This document shows positions 45,950-58,345 of a stretch of 64,000 nt of DNA, in pieces. The notes under the pieces are model-generated. The model was not told where the DNA came from. It saw nothing but the letters and a program-made list of their open reading frames with translations, and did no database searches. Numbering within the stretch: the stretch's first letter is position 1; each line of letters starts with the position of its first letter. The stretch comes from Metallyticus violacea. Taxonomy: Eukaryota > Arthropoda > Insecta > Mantodea > Metallyticidae. A program made the translations under genes and the position numbers. The stretch is from the NCBI GenBank assembly GCA_030762175.1, contig CM060831.1:142069001-142133000 (forward strand), given 5' to 3'.

Positions 45950-47100
45950 AAAGTAACACTATCAACAATGTAACAAATTAACAGTAATTATGACAGTAGA
46001 AAAAGATAAAACACTAAGAAAAATTCACACTTGAGATCGCTATATTTCGGACTCGTGAAGTTCTTCTATGGCAAGAAGACAAGTGACGGTGATAAAAGTA
46101 AATATTGAGTATCGAAGGTAACGTTATCCATGGAAACAGATGAACTAGAAATGAGCGTGTGGGGGAGGGATTAATACGTAAGATTTATACCAGGTGGTAT
46201 ACGCGCTTTATGTAAAAATATAACTGCCATTTCTCTATCTCTGAGTAAACTTTCAGAGCATTGTGTGGGTAACGCATCAATAATGGTTAGATTAAAAGAA
46301 ACATCAAAATCCTTACAGTGAGTTAGGGCATGTTGGGCAACCGGCAAGGGAGACTTGGTTTAAACAGAACGACTATGATTGTTCATACGTAGCGAAACAA
46401 CAGTAGAAGTTAAACCAATATAAAATGCTTTGCAAAGCTTACAAGATAACATATACAACGTTCTTGGAGGAACAAGTAGCAAATGAAGAAATGTTAAATT
46501 CTCTGGATAAATTAGGGCTGTGGAATGAATGGCAAGCCATAATTAGCGCACAGGTTTTACATTTAGGGCGTTGGCAAGGATATGAGCCAGCAAAGGGACG
46601 TGGTAAATTCGGAAGAGATGGTTTCGGCGAAATATACTTTTAAGGTTAGGGAGGTGTTCTAAAAGTAAGGCGGGGTACAAATTTAGAAAAATCATTTAAA
46701 GATGACTGCATTAAACAAAGTATCATGACATTCTTTTAAAATAGGTCTGATGCTTTCAATTCCAGGCACGTAAGTAGTAACAAGGTTAATGAAGTTCATA
46801 TTAGAAGTTTTAGGTTTGCATTGGAAAGTTTTGTGGCTGGGACTATACGGGATTTTAAAAGAGCGGAAGGATAATTTTGGTCTTGGAACTTTTGAGCTAG
46901 GTTTTTAATATACTTGTCAAGAGATGAAAAGTTGTTACAAAGACGATGACCTCGGATTGAAAGAGAAAAAGGAATAGATCTTTTGATATGCAAGGGATAA
47001 CAGCTATCAAAATGAAGATACTGTTGTAAATTGGTAGGCTTAATGTGCACAGGCGTAAGGAAAGAGCCATTACATATAATAATTAATATAACCAACGGGG
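45950..47100 (-). pseudogene. Penelope-like retroelement fragment (RT end and GIY-YIG)
   Basis: Minus strand 47095-46796 reads VHIKPTNLQQYLHFDSCYPL, then HIKRSIPFSLSIRGHRL, the RT-end signature of Penelope-like elements ('KPT....YL...S.HP...K..I..S...R...'). At 46450-46190 follows a GIY-YIG endonuclease reading (CKAFYIGLTSTVVSLRMNNH, then PLPVAQHALTHCKDFDVSF). Terminal sequence at 45960-46090 matches the inverted repeat at 10826-11096. Stops and frame shifts make it inactive. Confidence 0.75.
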
Positions 47101-47589
47101 ACTATAATTTAATCCAGAAAAGTTTTATGATATCTGAGAATGCCACAGAATCTGAATGAACGCAGTTAAAATATTGCACAATATTACTTCATACTCGTAA
47201 TATATATAATGAATATATTTATGTATGGTTTGATTTATTAGCATTTAAAGAAGCAAATATAGTAAAAGTGTAATGCATTCTAATAAAGAGAACTAATGCT
47301 TATATAACTAATTTTACTTATAGTATTATCATTGTTAATTAATTAGTTTGTTTAGGTTTATATTTCTATGTTACCAAATGGTTTACCGAGTCGCTTCACA
47401 TATATTCGGAATCAGAGTTACATAGGAATAAATCGAGGTCGAGGCCGAGACTCGAACCAGAGATCTTCGACTTACCGTGCCCTACACATGTGAATCCCTC
47501 ATCTGAGTATGTTATACCCTGAAGGACTGTTAAGGTTAACTCGTTTTATCTGTAAGAGGTGCCTCCAAGCTTCATAGTTAATCTATTTT

Positions 47590-47920
47590 TTGACAAAGCA
47601 ATCCTTTTAATGGTAAGTATAAAAGAAAAATAAATCAAATTAAAGCTCAAATGTTAGGATATTTTAGTCATATAAACAAATTGTCAGAAGAAATATTAGT
47701 AAATGAAATATGTGAGTTAAAACTGATACCTTCAAGAACGTTACAACGACCCAAAAAACAGCTGAATAAAATTGCAGAAGACATTAAATAACTAAAAAGT
47801 GACTTAGCTGTATGTGTTCAAAATAGAACTGAATGCAAGAAATCTTTTGGGTAAGCCATAGCTTCAATAATTGATTTGTAATGTCCATATAAGAAGAAGA
47901 AGAATATAAAATAATGATAT
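47590..47920 (+). pseudogene. LINE 3' tail with (AAG)n end
   Basis: A short reading QMLGYFSHINKLSEEILVNE, then RPKKQLNKIAEDIK, resembles the post-RT 'GH..R......RP...W..DI' tail of non-LTR elements. It ends in AATGTCCATATAAGAAGAAGAAGAA, a typical short-repeat 3' end. Confidence 0.5.
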
Positions 47921-50900
47921 TTTTGATTAAGGTTTCTACCATCCTTAGGACGTTAACGCAATGGTTTTATTTGGGGGGGGGAGGCTGCTTAGGCGAATGC
48001 TTTCCTTGCCACGATTTTTCCGCTCTTCCATTTCCCATCATTTGATTCATCCTGTTACAGAATAGAAAGTGTCAGCCAGGTGGGCTGATGCTATGTGCGG
48101 CGTGTCAGTGACTTTCACTTTGGAAAGGTTCTGACCCGGCCTCTCTTCTATGGAGCTAGAACTTCTTGGAGGGGACTTCGCAAGCATCAAGATGTTCTAT
48201 TTGGAAACAATGTCTACGCCCCTCATCTGTTCCCCCCGAAGGTGCTCTCGTTGGGGGTGTAGGCACAAACGGCCAGATCTTGAGAAAGGTTGAAGTACCA
48301 AAATGTCCTCCTCCGTTCCTTCCAATCCAATGAATTTTACTTACCTCAGACAACAGGAATTATAAACTCGTTCTGAGGGTTTTTCTTGGGGTATGTAATC
48401 GAATGGAAGATAACGGCTGCTCCTGAATTGACGGATTTTGTGGGACTACGTGCGTTCACTTAAAAGCGCACGGGCATAAACGAATCTCATCAAGCGCAAC
48501 CTACACTATGCTGCAAAGTAGTAAAACAAAGACAGTTGATGGTATATTTTCAACTGGAAGATATAAACGCGAGAAATATAGCTCTGACTTGATTACAGCT
48601 TTAAAAAAGTCAGTAATAAAACACGCTCTCAAGCTTACATATGCATAGTTCAGTATAGAAGCAGTAATCAAATAACCGCAACTGCGAATACTTTTGACAC
48701 TTTTTAAGTATATTTATTGCTACATCTGATTAAATATGTTATGCTGAAAGTGCATTAAACTTTTCCGATTTAAATATAGCATTTTAAACATTTTCTCTGA
48801 ACGGAATGTTGAAGATTGGCACAAAGGACTTCATTCCCTCAAGGAAATTATCACTTTGTACTTGACACGCATAAACTGTATTGATTCAAGCACCTTTGCG
48901 TTCCTACACCTGGTCATGCTAATGGATCGATAATCCCAAGGTTCTTCACCTTTATGTGGTCATGAGGAAGTCTTCGCCGTGTTGACGTGAGGTGGTAATA
49001 ACAAAAAGGGTTATCGCGTTACACTTTAAAATTTAAGGAATAACAATAAAACAACATTACTCTCAAATTATAGATACTAGCACATTCAACGGAAAATACC
49101 ACCCTGCCAAGTTCTATTAAATCTACTTCTTAAAGAAGTAATTAACACCGCACATCTCTGTTTGTACTTTTGACGCATAAGGCGTTCTTTTGTCTCTTCT
49201 AGATACAGTCCTTTGTAAAGTGTTCTTTGAAACTAATCAAGCAATCTAACACATATAGTAGCCTAAATAGGGTCCAGTTTTTAAGTACTACATATTATGT
49301 TTCGATATATACATAAATACACAGGATGGAAATCGGATAATATTCCTTTAAGTATGATAAGACTATTTTTTTAACAATTTAAGAAAAAATAGCATTTTAT
49401 TTTAAAATGTCTATGTCTGTTTTTATGAAACTATTTTCAAATATTCTAGAATATTACGTTCTGCAACTTATAAAGGTTTTTATATAAATTGGTCACAAAA
49501 TGTGCAGGGTCCGATTCATTACCTAAAAAGGAACTTGTAAAATTTACTCATCAGCTCCAGAAACGTTGAAGGACATTCCTGCACATCTCTGTTCTCACAA
49601 AGATGCGATTAAAGTTCAACATGGCGAGAAGTCAAGCTACGCTTCCGAACTTCAGAGGACTGTTTTCCCTCATCCACTCTACCTTTTGATTTCATTTGAT
49701 CTTCTCAGTTCTCACCGCATAGTCAAATAATTGAGGAACAAATCGGCGTGTTTGAAATTGAAATAAAACAAACTCTGAAAGAAACTAGTTTTATTTCATT
49801 ACGCGTTGAATGCCCCGTTACATTTTCCTCCCTTTTAAAAACATTTCGTGGGTGTCACAGAAGTTTGACTCACTAATGAAATAAAAACCTTGCAGCAAAC
49901 GAATTCCACTGCACTTCGACAATCAAGGGTTTAAAATCATTTGCACGCATAAGTAAAAATGTGATTTTTCAAAATATTTTCATTGTCAACAGCAGGAAAA
50001 AAAAAAAAAAAAAAACGCTGTGTGATATATGCGGATTAAACGCAAATTGAGGAATTTTTAGTTTCAATAGTACTTACATACTTTTTTGTATTTTATGTGA
50101 AACTAATAAATATGTTACATTTTTTCATATCTAATGGCAAGGAACAAAATACTTTAAAAAAGAAAATCGATGAGTTCGTTACGCATCGGAAGGAAAATGT
50201 GTAGTAAAACAATAATTAAAATGCTTAATAAATGCTCTCAAAAAAATCTTACACTGACTACTCAATATCCTGAATTTAGTATCAAAATGTACAATTTTAA
50301 AACATTATGATGTGCGAAGATTTGAACACGACGGAGAATCGGTTGTTTTCAAGTTTTCATTGGTGTCAGACTTTCCCTTTTGTTAATGGAAGCCTACAGT
50401 TAATATTCTACATCCATCAACGAAGTAATATTTTTCAGTTCATATACTTCCATTTCAAGAAAGACAATGTTTAATGTAAATTCTCTGTATGATAGAATAA
50501 GTTTAATATTACTGTTTTGTTTAAAATTTTTATTTCTCATAACTTCATTGAAACCTACAATACCACAGCTCACGTAAGCATAGAATTAACAGTAATAGCT
50601 TGTAGCAAAAATGGCCACTTCTGGAACAATTTATACCAGTCATATAATATACGATATCTAAATGAGTAAAAATGCGACCAAAAGAATTAAATAGTTATAG
50701 AATTCATCTATGTAACCAAAGAGGCAACTTTTTATAGGCCTTTCGTGCCTTAACCAACAATATCAATATTTTTATTTCCATGTGAGCCAACGTGCCTGAA
50801 TACACCGACTTTCTTCCTCATGATCCAGGGTCAAGAACCTTATGTCGACGTTCATATCGAGCTATCCAGTTGATGTGTGTTTACATATGTGCATAAGTTT

Positions 50901-51377
50901 TTCATCAGTCTCACATTTTCATTGTTTTCATTCGTCCTTCCTTCAGCGATTCATAATGCAGTTCATCCAAGAAATTAACTACCTTACCCCTTGGCCAATC
51001 GATTCATTTCGTCATTTAACAATGGTTTCCCAGCAATGCGTAATGTTCCAGCTAATCAAACCTCTCTTCTAACACTTAGTTTATTTACCTTGAAAGGTTC
51101 AATTGATCCAACTATATACCTCGCACACAATTCCTGTTTGTCATTTTATCTATCTGATTACTACTAGTCTGTCACTTTATCCTCATTGCTGACATGATCT
51201 CATTGCCCGAGTCCTTGGGAAATCTGCATCTACTCTGATACGAACATTGTCTACGATCCAACAATCTCTCTCCGAAAGCGAACCAAGAAATACTCTTATC
51301 TTTTCGCTGCATTCTTTTCCCATCCATCCAGCTCTTAGTACGGTTGACCACGTATTATATAATTATTTTTGTTGCAG

Positions 51378-51529
51378 CTACTGGAAACATGGATTTCAAA
51401 GCAACAATGGACGCACTCTGGAAGGAACATCTTGAGTCACTGGTACCTTGTCGTATGGGTTGCGGCCGCACTTTTGCTCCGGACAGAGTGGAAGTGCACG
51501 AGAGGGGCTGTAAGGGGCCCAAAAAGTAA
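51378..51529 (+). CDS. C2HC zinc-finger protein (ZNF474/ZC2HC1-like), last coding exon
   Basis: Acceptor TTTTGTTGCAG; phase 1 in, TAA stop at 51527-51529. It encodes MDFKATMDALWKEHLESLVP and the finger PCRMGCGRTFAPDRVEV..C, then a basic end GPKK. Spacing is Cys-x3-Cys-x12-His-x4-Cys, with one extra residue between the first two cysteines compared with exon 16771, its closest relative in the gene (LVPC..CGRTF.PDR.EVH). The gene ends soon after; the 3' UTR is about 170 bases. Confidence 0.92.
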
Positions 51530-51695
51530 CCCATCGAGAAGCGATTCTACGGCAATTCTATATCGCACTTAAAATTAAGCGTAAATGAATAGTATACTCT
51601 TTTAATTTCCGGTTACATTGTTATAATTGAAATTCTGTTAAAAGTAAAGATTTTATACAAGAACTGTACATTATTTGAATCTGAAATATTGTTGC

Positions 51696-51701
51696 AATAA
51701 A
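51696..51701 (+). terminator. Poly(A) signal AATAAA of zinc-finger gene
   Basis: The first AATAAA after the stop, 167 bases downstream, on the coding strand. Confidence 0.7.
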
Positions 51702-52419
51702 TGGCATTATTTAGAAAATCTTAATCCATTTTACTTCAGTGTCTCCTTTTGCTTCTGTTTATCCTGAAAATACTAACTATTTTACAAAAGAAACGAAGAG
51801 GTCTAAAGGGGGTGACATCAGGGCTCTTTTACGACAAAAACTGGCCTGGTGCATTACAGGTGTATTAGTAAAAGCTCTTGTAAAGTATGGAATTGTAACT
51901 TTCTCTTCTACAAAACAATGTACAACACTTGTAAAGTATTTGTAAAAAGTTACAACTAATATCATGTATAAGGAAGATGGAGGAGCAGTTAATTGTCACA
52001 CATCATGCCTTAAATTAGGTCATGTCCACTAGTAACAAATTCGAACTGATTACAATTCCTGCTATATTTTTTTCCGAAACAACTATCAGCTAAATTATTT
52101 ATTTATTTATCAACATTCAAGCGTAGTATTCCGCTTTGATCGTCGCAGCATCAATCGAATCCTCCTACTAAGTCAAAAAAATGTAATTTCATTTTTCTCT
52201 TAGAAACCATTTTAATGGCCAAACTGCACCAAGTCATGTAAAAAAGAACCAAGCCTGACTTCCCCAACACAGTAATTCAGCACAGTCCGATTTCTAATGC
52301 AATGTAAAATGCATTAAGTCATTGACTTGATTCCTTTTAACACAGCATTGTTTTAAGTTGACAGTATCTAGTTACTCTTCCCTCCTAATTATTTTGTTTT
52401 CATACGTCATTTGTTTCAA

Positions 52420-54050
52420 TGTTATAGATGCAGAATAATTCCGAAAAGTATCAAAGAAATATTAAGAATTGCAGAGTGTCTGGAGAAGAATACGTCAATC
52501 ACAGTGGTGAACTATTGAACAAAGAACAGGTGAAGAGTGCATTGTTTTCAAAACATACCTGAAGATGACAGACATAAGATTCTTACACAATTACAAAATT
52601 GAAGATTAAATCAATAAGACATTCACATACTGCATTTGATTGAGATGAAACTAGTTAAGCAATGCAGACCCAGACATTCCAAAGCAGAAACAAGCAAAAT
52701 ACAGAGAAGCGCCTCTTACGACTACTTTCTTGGAAGTAAGAAAAGTGTGCAACAAAGCTTTCCTGAGTCTTCGTGCAGTAACCAAGAGAGGGGTAAACAT
52801 CCTAATATCAGTAAAACAAATGAAAACACCGTGGCATTAATGAGAGAGCATATTGACCGAATAAAACTCACTATTGTGGAAAAACAAAATTCTATTTAGA
52901 TGCTCGTTTAAGCATTATACGCATACTTAGTGTATTCAACGAAAAATATCCGAATACCAATGCAAATATGGAACATTTCGAAAGTTCTACCTAGAAAATT
53001 ATAATTAATGTTTTGAGCATCTACAACTCGACATATGCAACACATGTGAGAAACTGAAAGCTAAACTATAATCACCTCTCCTGTGTGAATCCATGAAGCA
53101 ATCTGTTGCAGCTGAGTTCAATGTAGGAGAAGTAAGGAGCTTTACAAGAAGCTGAAAGCTGTTGGTGAACAAGACAAAAAGGAAGATGATACTGGGGAAT
53201 TGATGTTTGACTATATGCAAAATCTGCCTTGCCACACGCTCCCGTATAAGAGATTGTTTTATTTAAGACAATTTTGGAACTGTTTGTGTGTGTGTATGAT
53301 CTAAAAAAATTCAGTCAGCTCTTTTATATGTTTACCATGAGGGACAGGGAATGAAGTAGCATAATTTTAGTTGGAATATATTAAAAAGTCAATGACTTTG
53401 ATGTTAAAAGGCTCAATTTATTTTCTGACCCATTCCATGTCAGAACCGAAACCCACATTAATAAGAATGTGTCTTGGCCTTGTAGATTTAGCACGACTTA
53501 AGTAAGCGACTCACCACTTCCCTGATTGAGAGTATTCTTTCTCACCATACAATCGGATGTTTGGTGTTTTTGAGAAGAATCTTAAACAGGTAGATAGAAT
53601 ATTTACCCTTAAAGAGTATGAAGAAATGCTGGCCAATTCAACAAGAAAGTTCCAAATAAAAGCTGTCACCTCTGATGATGTTCTAGATTTTCTCTGATGA
53701 GACGAAAGTCTACTCCGTGGCCAAAAATTGCAGTTTGGATCTATTTTCTTTTAAGGAGTTTGCTTTTGGTGCTAACAAATAACAATGTACAACATACTTT
53801 TCCCTTGCACACAAGCGTCTACCTGTTGTGAATAAGTACAATATTCCTAAGATATACTCTGGTAAAGTGCTTATCAATGCTCTGATTATTCAAGACCAAG
53901 AAAATGTCTATAATTGCATGTGTTCGGATTCAACGGACTTTTATAAAATACTGACTTTGCCCAAAGAATAATTCCAGTGCTGCTTTCCAAGCAGTGAATA
54001 GAACTCGAGCTGGAAAACAGAACTTCTTATATAGGACAACATACGCACAA
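52420..54050 (+). pseudogene. Decayed DNA-transposase-like gene of an arthropod repeat family
   Basis: Fragments in order on the plus strand: HPNISKTNENTVALMREHID near 52800; CEKLKAKL near 53050; FDYMQNLPCHTLPYKRLFYL at 53205 (family pattern 'QNLPLP....YY.RQL'); a MREGQGMK stretch near 53340; RCFGVFEKNLKQVDRIFTLK near 53560 (family pattern 'HS..PNDR.FG.IE'). I know this as a repeated protein family in animal genomes but cannot name it. Multiple stops and frame changes; inactive. Confidence 0.5.
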
Positions 54051-55403
54051 CTATTATTTGTGTTTTAGTATGTCACTTGTCTTTCTAAACCAATAAGCCT
54101 AGCGATCAATGTATGAAGCGTTTAGTTTTCACTAAGTTCACGATACAAAATTAATATTAACATAATAATGTTAACTTTGCTTCCTTTATTATTTAACATG
54201 TGTTAAAATGAAACAAGTCAAATTTAACAATTTTGTTATAAATGATTTTTTCAATATGCCAGGTAGTCTACAAATGTGTCTAATAGACCCCTAATTACAC
54301 CACAAAGAATACTTTGTTTCAAAAAATACATACATAATGGCTATGTATCTTCGCTCTTCTGAAAAATTGTAATTAATTCCTTTTAGCATTGGAGGATCCA
54401 ATTTCAGTCAGAAGACAGTACAAGAATTGAGCTTCCTGATTGAGTTCGGTAATTTATTTTATGTTTGGTTCATTTGATAACTTTTATTATGCATTTGTAT
54501 ATATTGTTTGGCAATTATATTTTCAGTAGAAAAAAGCATCGAAATGATGTCGAGACTAAATTATTTATTTTAAAAGAGAATGGGGCAAACAATGAAATTA
54601 TTTTCACAATATTTAACGAAAACTTTAAAAACAACATTAACTAAGATCCTGGAATCTAATATGCCTTTGAAACAGGGAAAGCCAATGACAGTCATAACCC
54701 AAACTTTAATTGCACTCAAAATATTGAATTATTCTTTTTATACATATGCATACTCTCATGTTATCATCACTTGTTCATGTTTATGTCGATTGATTTCCAA
54801 TACAATTTCCAATGCAATTTGAAATACATTAAAAATGTATCAAATTGCACTAGTGTTTAACATTACTGAGTATAAAAATATTTATACTGTTATAAGCTCA
54901 ATATTAATACTTTGGGGGGGGGGGGAACACGAGGTATCACATGTACACTTTGAGTTGTAAAGTACAAGAGAAGAACATAATTCTGCTAATAACTACAAAT
55001 TATAAATCCATACACTTGTAATGTATTAAACCATAAGATATTTTTCAAACAGGGCAGAGAAATGCTACATTTCTCGGACATGCCCTCCATTTGAAACCTG
55101 CGCTCCTATGTCCGGGGAGGGGGGTGTTAAATTCCATACAGTTAAAGATTTCTTTGTTCAGTGTTTTTAATGTTTGCTTTACACCAATTCCTAGGGCATA
55201 CTGTAAACTGATTAAAAATAATATCTTTGATGCTTCCTCAGTAAGCAGATTTTAGGAATAGCTTAAATATTATTTGAAAAGTTTATTATTGGTTAGTAAA
55301 GCTTCAGGCAGTTTGAATGTAAGCATTTTTTAAAAAAATATTATGCAACAAAATTGATTTATTGCAAAAAAGTAAAACAAAAAATATAAATTGTTTGTTG
55401 ATT

Positions 55404-55671
55404 CGGTTTATTTACGGACTCTCTTTAACATCTCAGGTCATCAGCGTCCCATTTAATTCAGGACGTGAAACGATCGGTAAATTTTGCTCAAGGGCCTCTT
55501 CTTTCAGGCTTGAGATTCTTTTACATGCCGTAAATCTATGACATGAGACCTACTGTTTTACTTCCCTTCCGAAGGAAACTATACTTAGGATTTTTACGCC
55601 CGAAAAAAATCCATCAATCCTGGCAGGGATTAAACCCGTAATCTGGAGTTTAGGAGGTTACCACTACACCA
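55404..55671 (-). repeat. tRNA-derived SINE, family A, copy 6
   Basis: It runs from GGTTTATTTACGGACTCTCT to GGTTACCACTACACC, with the body motif TTTTTACGCCCGAAAAAAATCC. Near full length; the head B box is mutated (GGATTAAACCC). Confidence 0.88.
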
Positions 55672-56284
55672 AAATATGTAAAGGATTGTATTAGTGCTAC
55701 ATAAACCATGCCAGATCCTAATAATTAACATTTTAGAAAGAGCATTTAAATTATTAGGAATACTATTGATAGATTTCCAATATTTTAGTGTATATCCTAC
55801 ATTTAAGGTCACAGCAAAAGCAGCCATCTGGTTACTCTAGCAAACTGAAATCACACATTATACTTTATTAGATCAAAAACGAAAAGAAACACATAAATTA
55901 TACTGAAGTTATATTAATATGGTTGTAAATGATATAAATACTTTCATAAGATGAATACAACGTATTTTTTATAAATATCTTAAAACAAAATAAGGATACT
56001 GTTTAAACAACTGTATTAAAATTAAATCTCCGTATTCTACAATTGTGTTTTTCTCTTATGTAACATTTCCAATATTGCAGTTATATAGAGATAATACAGA
56101 CAAGTTGGCTTAAAAGATGACGTGTGATAATGTTGGCCAATGTTTAGCTTATTTATTGAGAAAGTTTAAAATTGGATTTTCAAATCTTAACTGCAATTAA
56201 AAAATTGTCCAACAGAGGAGCTCTACATTTTAAACATTGAATGTGATTTAAATTTATCTTACCTAAGATGTGAGACAAAATTTC

Positions 56285-56290
56285 TTTATT
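56285..56290 (-). terminator. Poly(A) signal of UBE2J1-type gene
   Basis: TTTATT on the plus strand is AATAAA on the minus strand, 47 bases after the stop at 56337. Confidence 0.65.
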
Positions 56291-56336
56291 GCAGATATCT
56301 TTTATGTATTTTTCACACTTCAGATGAAATAAAGCT

Positions 56337-57026
56337 TCAGATTACAAAAATTCTACGATAAATTAATGCAAAAATTATTGTGAGTAGTACCCACATGAGA
56401 AAAAGTAAAACATTATCCCTTGGACTCCTTGATTCTACTGGAACTTCCAAAGCAACTACTTCAACTGGGGCGTTTTCTTGATATTCCGTTTCTTTTGGAG
56501 TCATCTCCGGTGTAGGGTCGTTGTCTGACAGTTGCTTGAAATGGTCTGCAACTCTACCACATGTTTGGCATTCCCAATATCTGGATCTAGTTGCAAGCAC
56601 CTTGCGTTCCTCGGCTGAGTAATCCAGAGAACCAATATTCCCATTGGCAGGAGTTGGCATGAAAGCAATGAGTGCCAGTAGTAATGTTCTAATAGACCAA
56701 GATGGCTGCCACGTTTCAGGATGATAGCCCGAGACACTGAGGCAGATCTTCTTGTTGGTTTCAAAGCGCCCATTAGGTGTTAACATCATAATGGCAGGGG
56801 GGCTCATGGGATAATCTGGAGGTAAAACTATACGGCCATGGTAAAATCCATGCTCGAAATCAGTTTCGGAGGGGCCTTTGATTGTGAAATGCCACTCAAA
56901 AAGATCATTCTCCAGAGGCTGAGCAAAATAATCCTCCGAAGCTTCTTTAATCTCAAGTGCCTCACGCATTAAACGTTTTACAGAAGGAGAATGCTCATTA
57001 TATCGAACTGCACAACTCAGCTCCAT
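56337..57026 (-). CDS. UBE2J1: Ubiquitin-conjugating enzyme E2 J1 (membrane-anchored, ERAD)
   Basis: 229 residues in a single exon. The UBC domain spans about 10-150, with YNEHSPSVKRLMREA at the start, YHGRIVLPPDYPMSPPAI, the active site Cys95 in NKKICLSVSGYHPETW and IGSLDYSAEERKVLA. These features separate J1 from J2 and from canonical E2s, including the lack of the HPN tripeptide. A Cys153-x2-Cys156 pair follows, then a short acidic linker and one C-terminal membrane segment (about 205-224) ending in YRRIFVI: a tail-anchored ER E2 that works in ER-associated degradation. It is shorter than the roughly 318-residue human protein because of its linker. No intron interrupts it, so it is either a retrocopy that kept its frame or a naturally intronless insect gene. 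It is head-to-head with eEF2. Confidence 0.93.
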   Translation of the reverse strand: MELSCAVRYNEHSPSVKRLMREALEIKEASEDYFAQPLENDLFEWHFTIKGPSETDFEHGFYHGRIVLPPDYPMSPPAIMMLTPNGRFETNKKICLSVSGYHPETWQPSWSIRTLLLALIAFMPTPANGNIGSLDYSAEERKVLATRSRYWECQTCGRVADHFKQLSDNDPTPEMTPKETEYQENAPVEVVALEVPVESRSPRDNVLLFLMWVLLTIIFALIYRRIFVI

Positions 57027-57838
57027 GTGGTGTAACTTTAAAATTATTTGCGATTTAAAGTAAACATATCTCTCCCATTTAAGCTGAATTCATGAGGCCA
57101 TTAGCTGTATTTGAAGCAGTATTGTCAGAAACATTGTACATACCTTTTACAAATGTTGCAATATGACATGAGCTTCCTCTAAAATAACCATTAATTTACA
57201 TCCTAGTATAACAATGTTAAATTTAATTGCCTATGTCGACGAAGAGCAAACCATGGCCCCCTTGAAATGATAAAGCAATACTTTCTCTACTGGTAAGACC
57301 ACTTTAAGAATATTCTTCGAAAAGAAGTTCGTTGATCAATACAAAAAGTAGTTAATATTTTTAATCAAAATGTTCTTAGAAAAGATACGAGATACATTAA
57401 TGGGTTTTTTATCCCATCATCCTTATCATACGAATTCAATTATAGAGAATCTCCCAAGTGAAAAATAGCTTGGCCATTTTCTTTCCCTATACGAGAATAA
57501 TAATGTGCCTTTTAAGACGTTAAACTAATGACATAATGTCTAGATACATTTCGTTGTTCGCTTCTTGAACCATAGGAATGTAAATTTGCTTGTTCCCTTG
57601 TTAATATGCCAATGATGGCGCTGGAGAGCGGGAAAGTCATTACAATACATGTAGTTGGCAGCAGTACAAAATCGAAACTCGTAACCACAGATTACTCGTA
57701 GCGCTGTAGTCGCTTCCTTAAACCAGCTTCCGACATCTTTGATTCTCATATCTTCGTGGCAGTCGTTCTTTCCTAGGGAGTCCGCCATTGTTGGCGAGCT
57801 GTATGCTGACAGAACAGTGAAAATCAAGAAACATCCAA
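57027..57838. promoter_or_regulatory. Divergent promoter region between UBE2J1-type gene and eEF2
   Basis: About 0.8 kb separates the two start codons. GTTCTTTCCT at 57762-57771 could be the 5' TOP-type pyrimidine start of the eEF2 mRNA, leaving a roughly 70-base leader. TOP leaders are established for eEF2 genes; the exact start here is inference. No TATA box stands out near it. Confidence 0.45.
57540..57827 (-). CDS. Small ORF divergent from eEF2, uncertain
   Basis: 95 codons from the first ATG, or 82 from an internal ATG at 57789 with a good start context (ACAATGGCGGAC). The product (MADSLGKNDCHEDMRIKDVG..., Cys/His/aromatic-rich) matches no family I recognise. It overlaps the likely eEF2 leader on the other strand. 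It could be the first exon of a divergent gene, or chance. Confidence 0.25.
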   Translation of the reverse strand: MIFTVLSAYSSPTMADSLGKNDCHEDMRIKDVGSWFKEATTALRVICGYEFRFCTAANYMYCNDFPALQRHHWHINKGTSKFTFLWFKKRTTKCI

Positions 57839-57841
57839 AAT
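57839..57841 (+). CDS. eEF2: Elongation factor 2, first coding exon (ATG only)
   Basis: The exon ends right after the initiator codon: ATG|GTAAGT at 57842. Joining to 58346 restores Met-Val-Asn-Phe, the invariant start of eEF2. An intron directly after the ATG is a known arrangement in animal eEF2 genes. Confidence 0.88.
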
Positions 57842-58345
57842 GGTAAGTGTTTTATTGGCTTATAACGTTGACTTTGAAGAAGAAGCGTTAACGTTTGATA
57901 AGTAGAATGATATTTGAATGTGCAGAATTAATGGCTTTAGCGAAAATTTAAGTGTTAAATTTTCGGTTGCACAACAGTTGTAAATCGGTGAATGTCATTA
58001 TATTGAAATAGTGTTGTCTTTATGTAATGGGAGGGTGCGCAATAGTATATTAAAGCAATAATAATTGTTACATGGTCTATGAGCTATAAAATGTTTGAGA
58101 AATATATACACATATAAACGCATACCATAAACGTTACCGCTGTATGCCAAGCAATGGCCACATGGCAGACAGTGCATCATGGCATGTAAGATGTATAGAA
58201 ATGTGCACAAAACACGATAAATACAATAAGAATCTTAAATATAAAATATTCGTGATTGTGGGGAGTAATTAGCAATGCCATAAGGCAGATGTGAACATAT
58301 GTTTGTTAATATTGCATAATTAAAACGTAATTTTTCATGTTTCAG
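57842..58345 (+). other. eEF2 intron 1 (504 bp)
   Basis: GTAAGT at 57842 to TTTCAG at 58345. AT-rich, no repeat recognised. Confidence 0.88.

Larger units (their letters stand above)
42984..51377 (+). other. Zinc-finger gene intron (8.4 kb)
   Basis: GT at 42984, AG at 51376-51377. It contains a possible transposase remnant on the minus strand (43560-44015, not assigned), a foldback element (44316-44896), a Penelope-like fragment (45950-47100), a LINE tail (47590-47920) and a tRNA-like fragment near 47445. The stretches 44910-45890 and 47930-51370 are mostly AT-rich; nothing was recognised in them. Confidence 0.8.
51702..56284. other. Intergenic region between converging zinc-finger and UBE2J1 genes
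   Basis: It contains a decayed transposase (52420-54050) and SINE copy 6 (55404-55671), with a G14 run at about 54914. The remaining AT-rich sequence (51750-52400, 54060-55400, 55680-56280) shows no recognisable gene. Confidence 0.7.

Noticed and set aside
57540..57827. Treating the divergent ORF as a definite gene
   Set aside because: A good start context but no recognisable family and full overlap with the likely eEF2 leader; kept only as a low-confidence feature.
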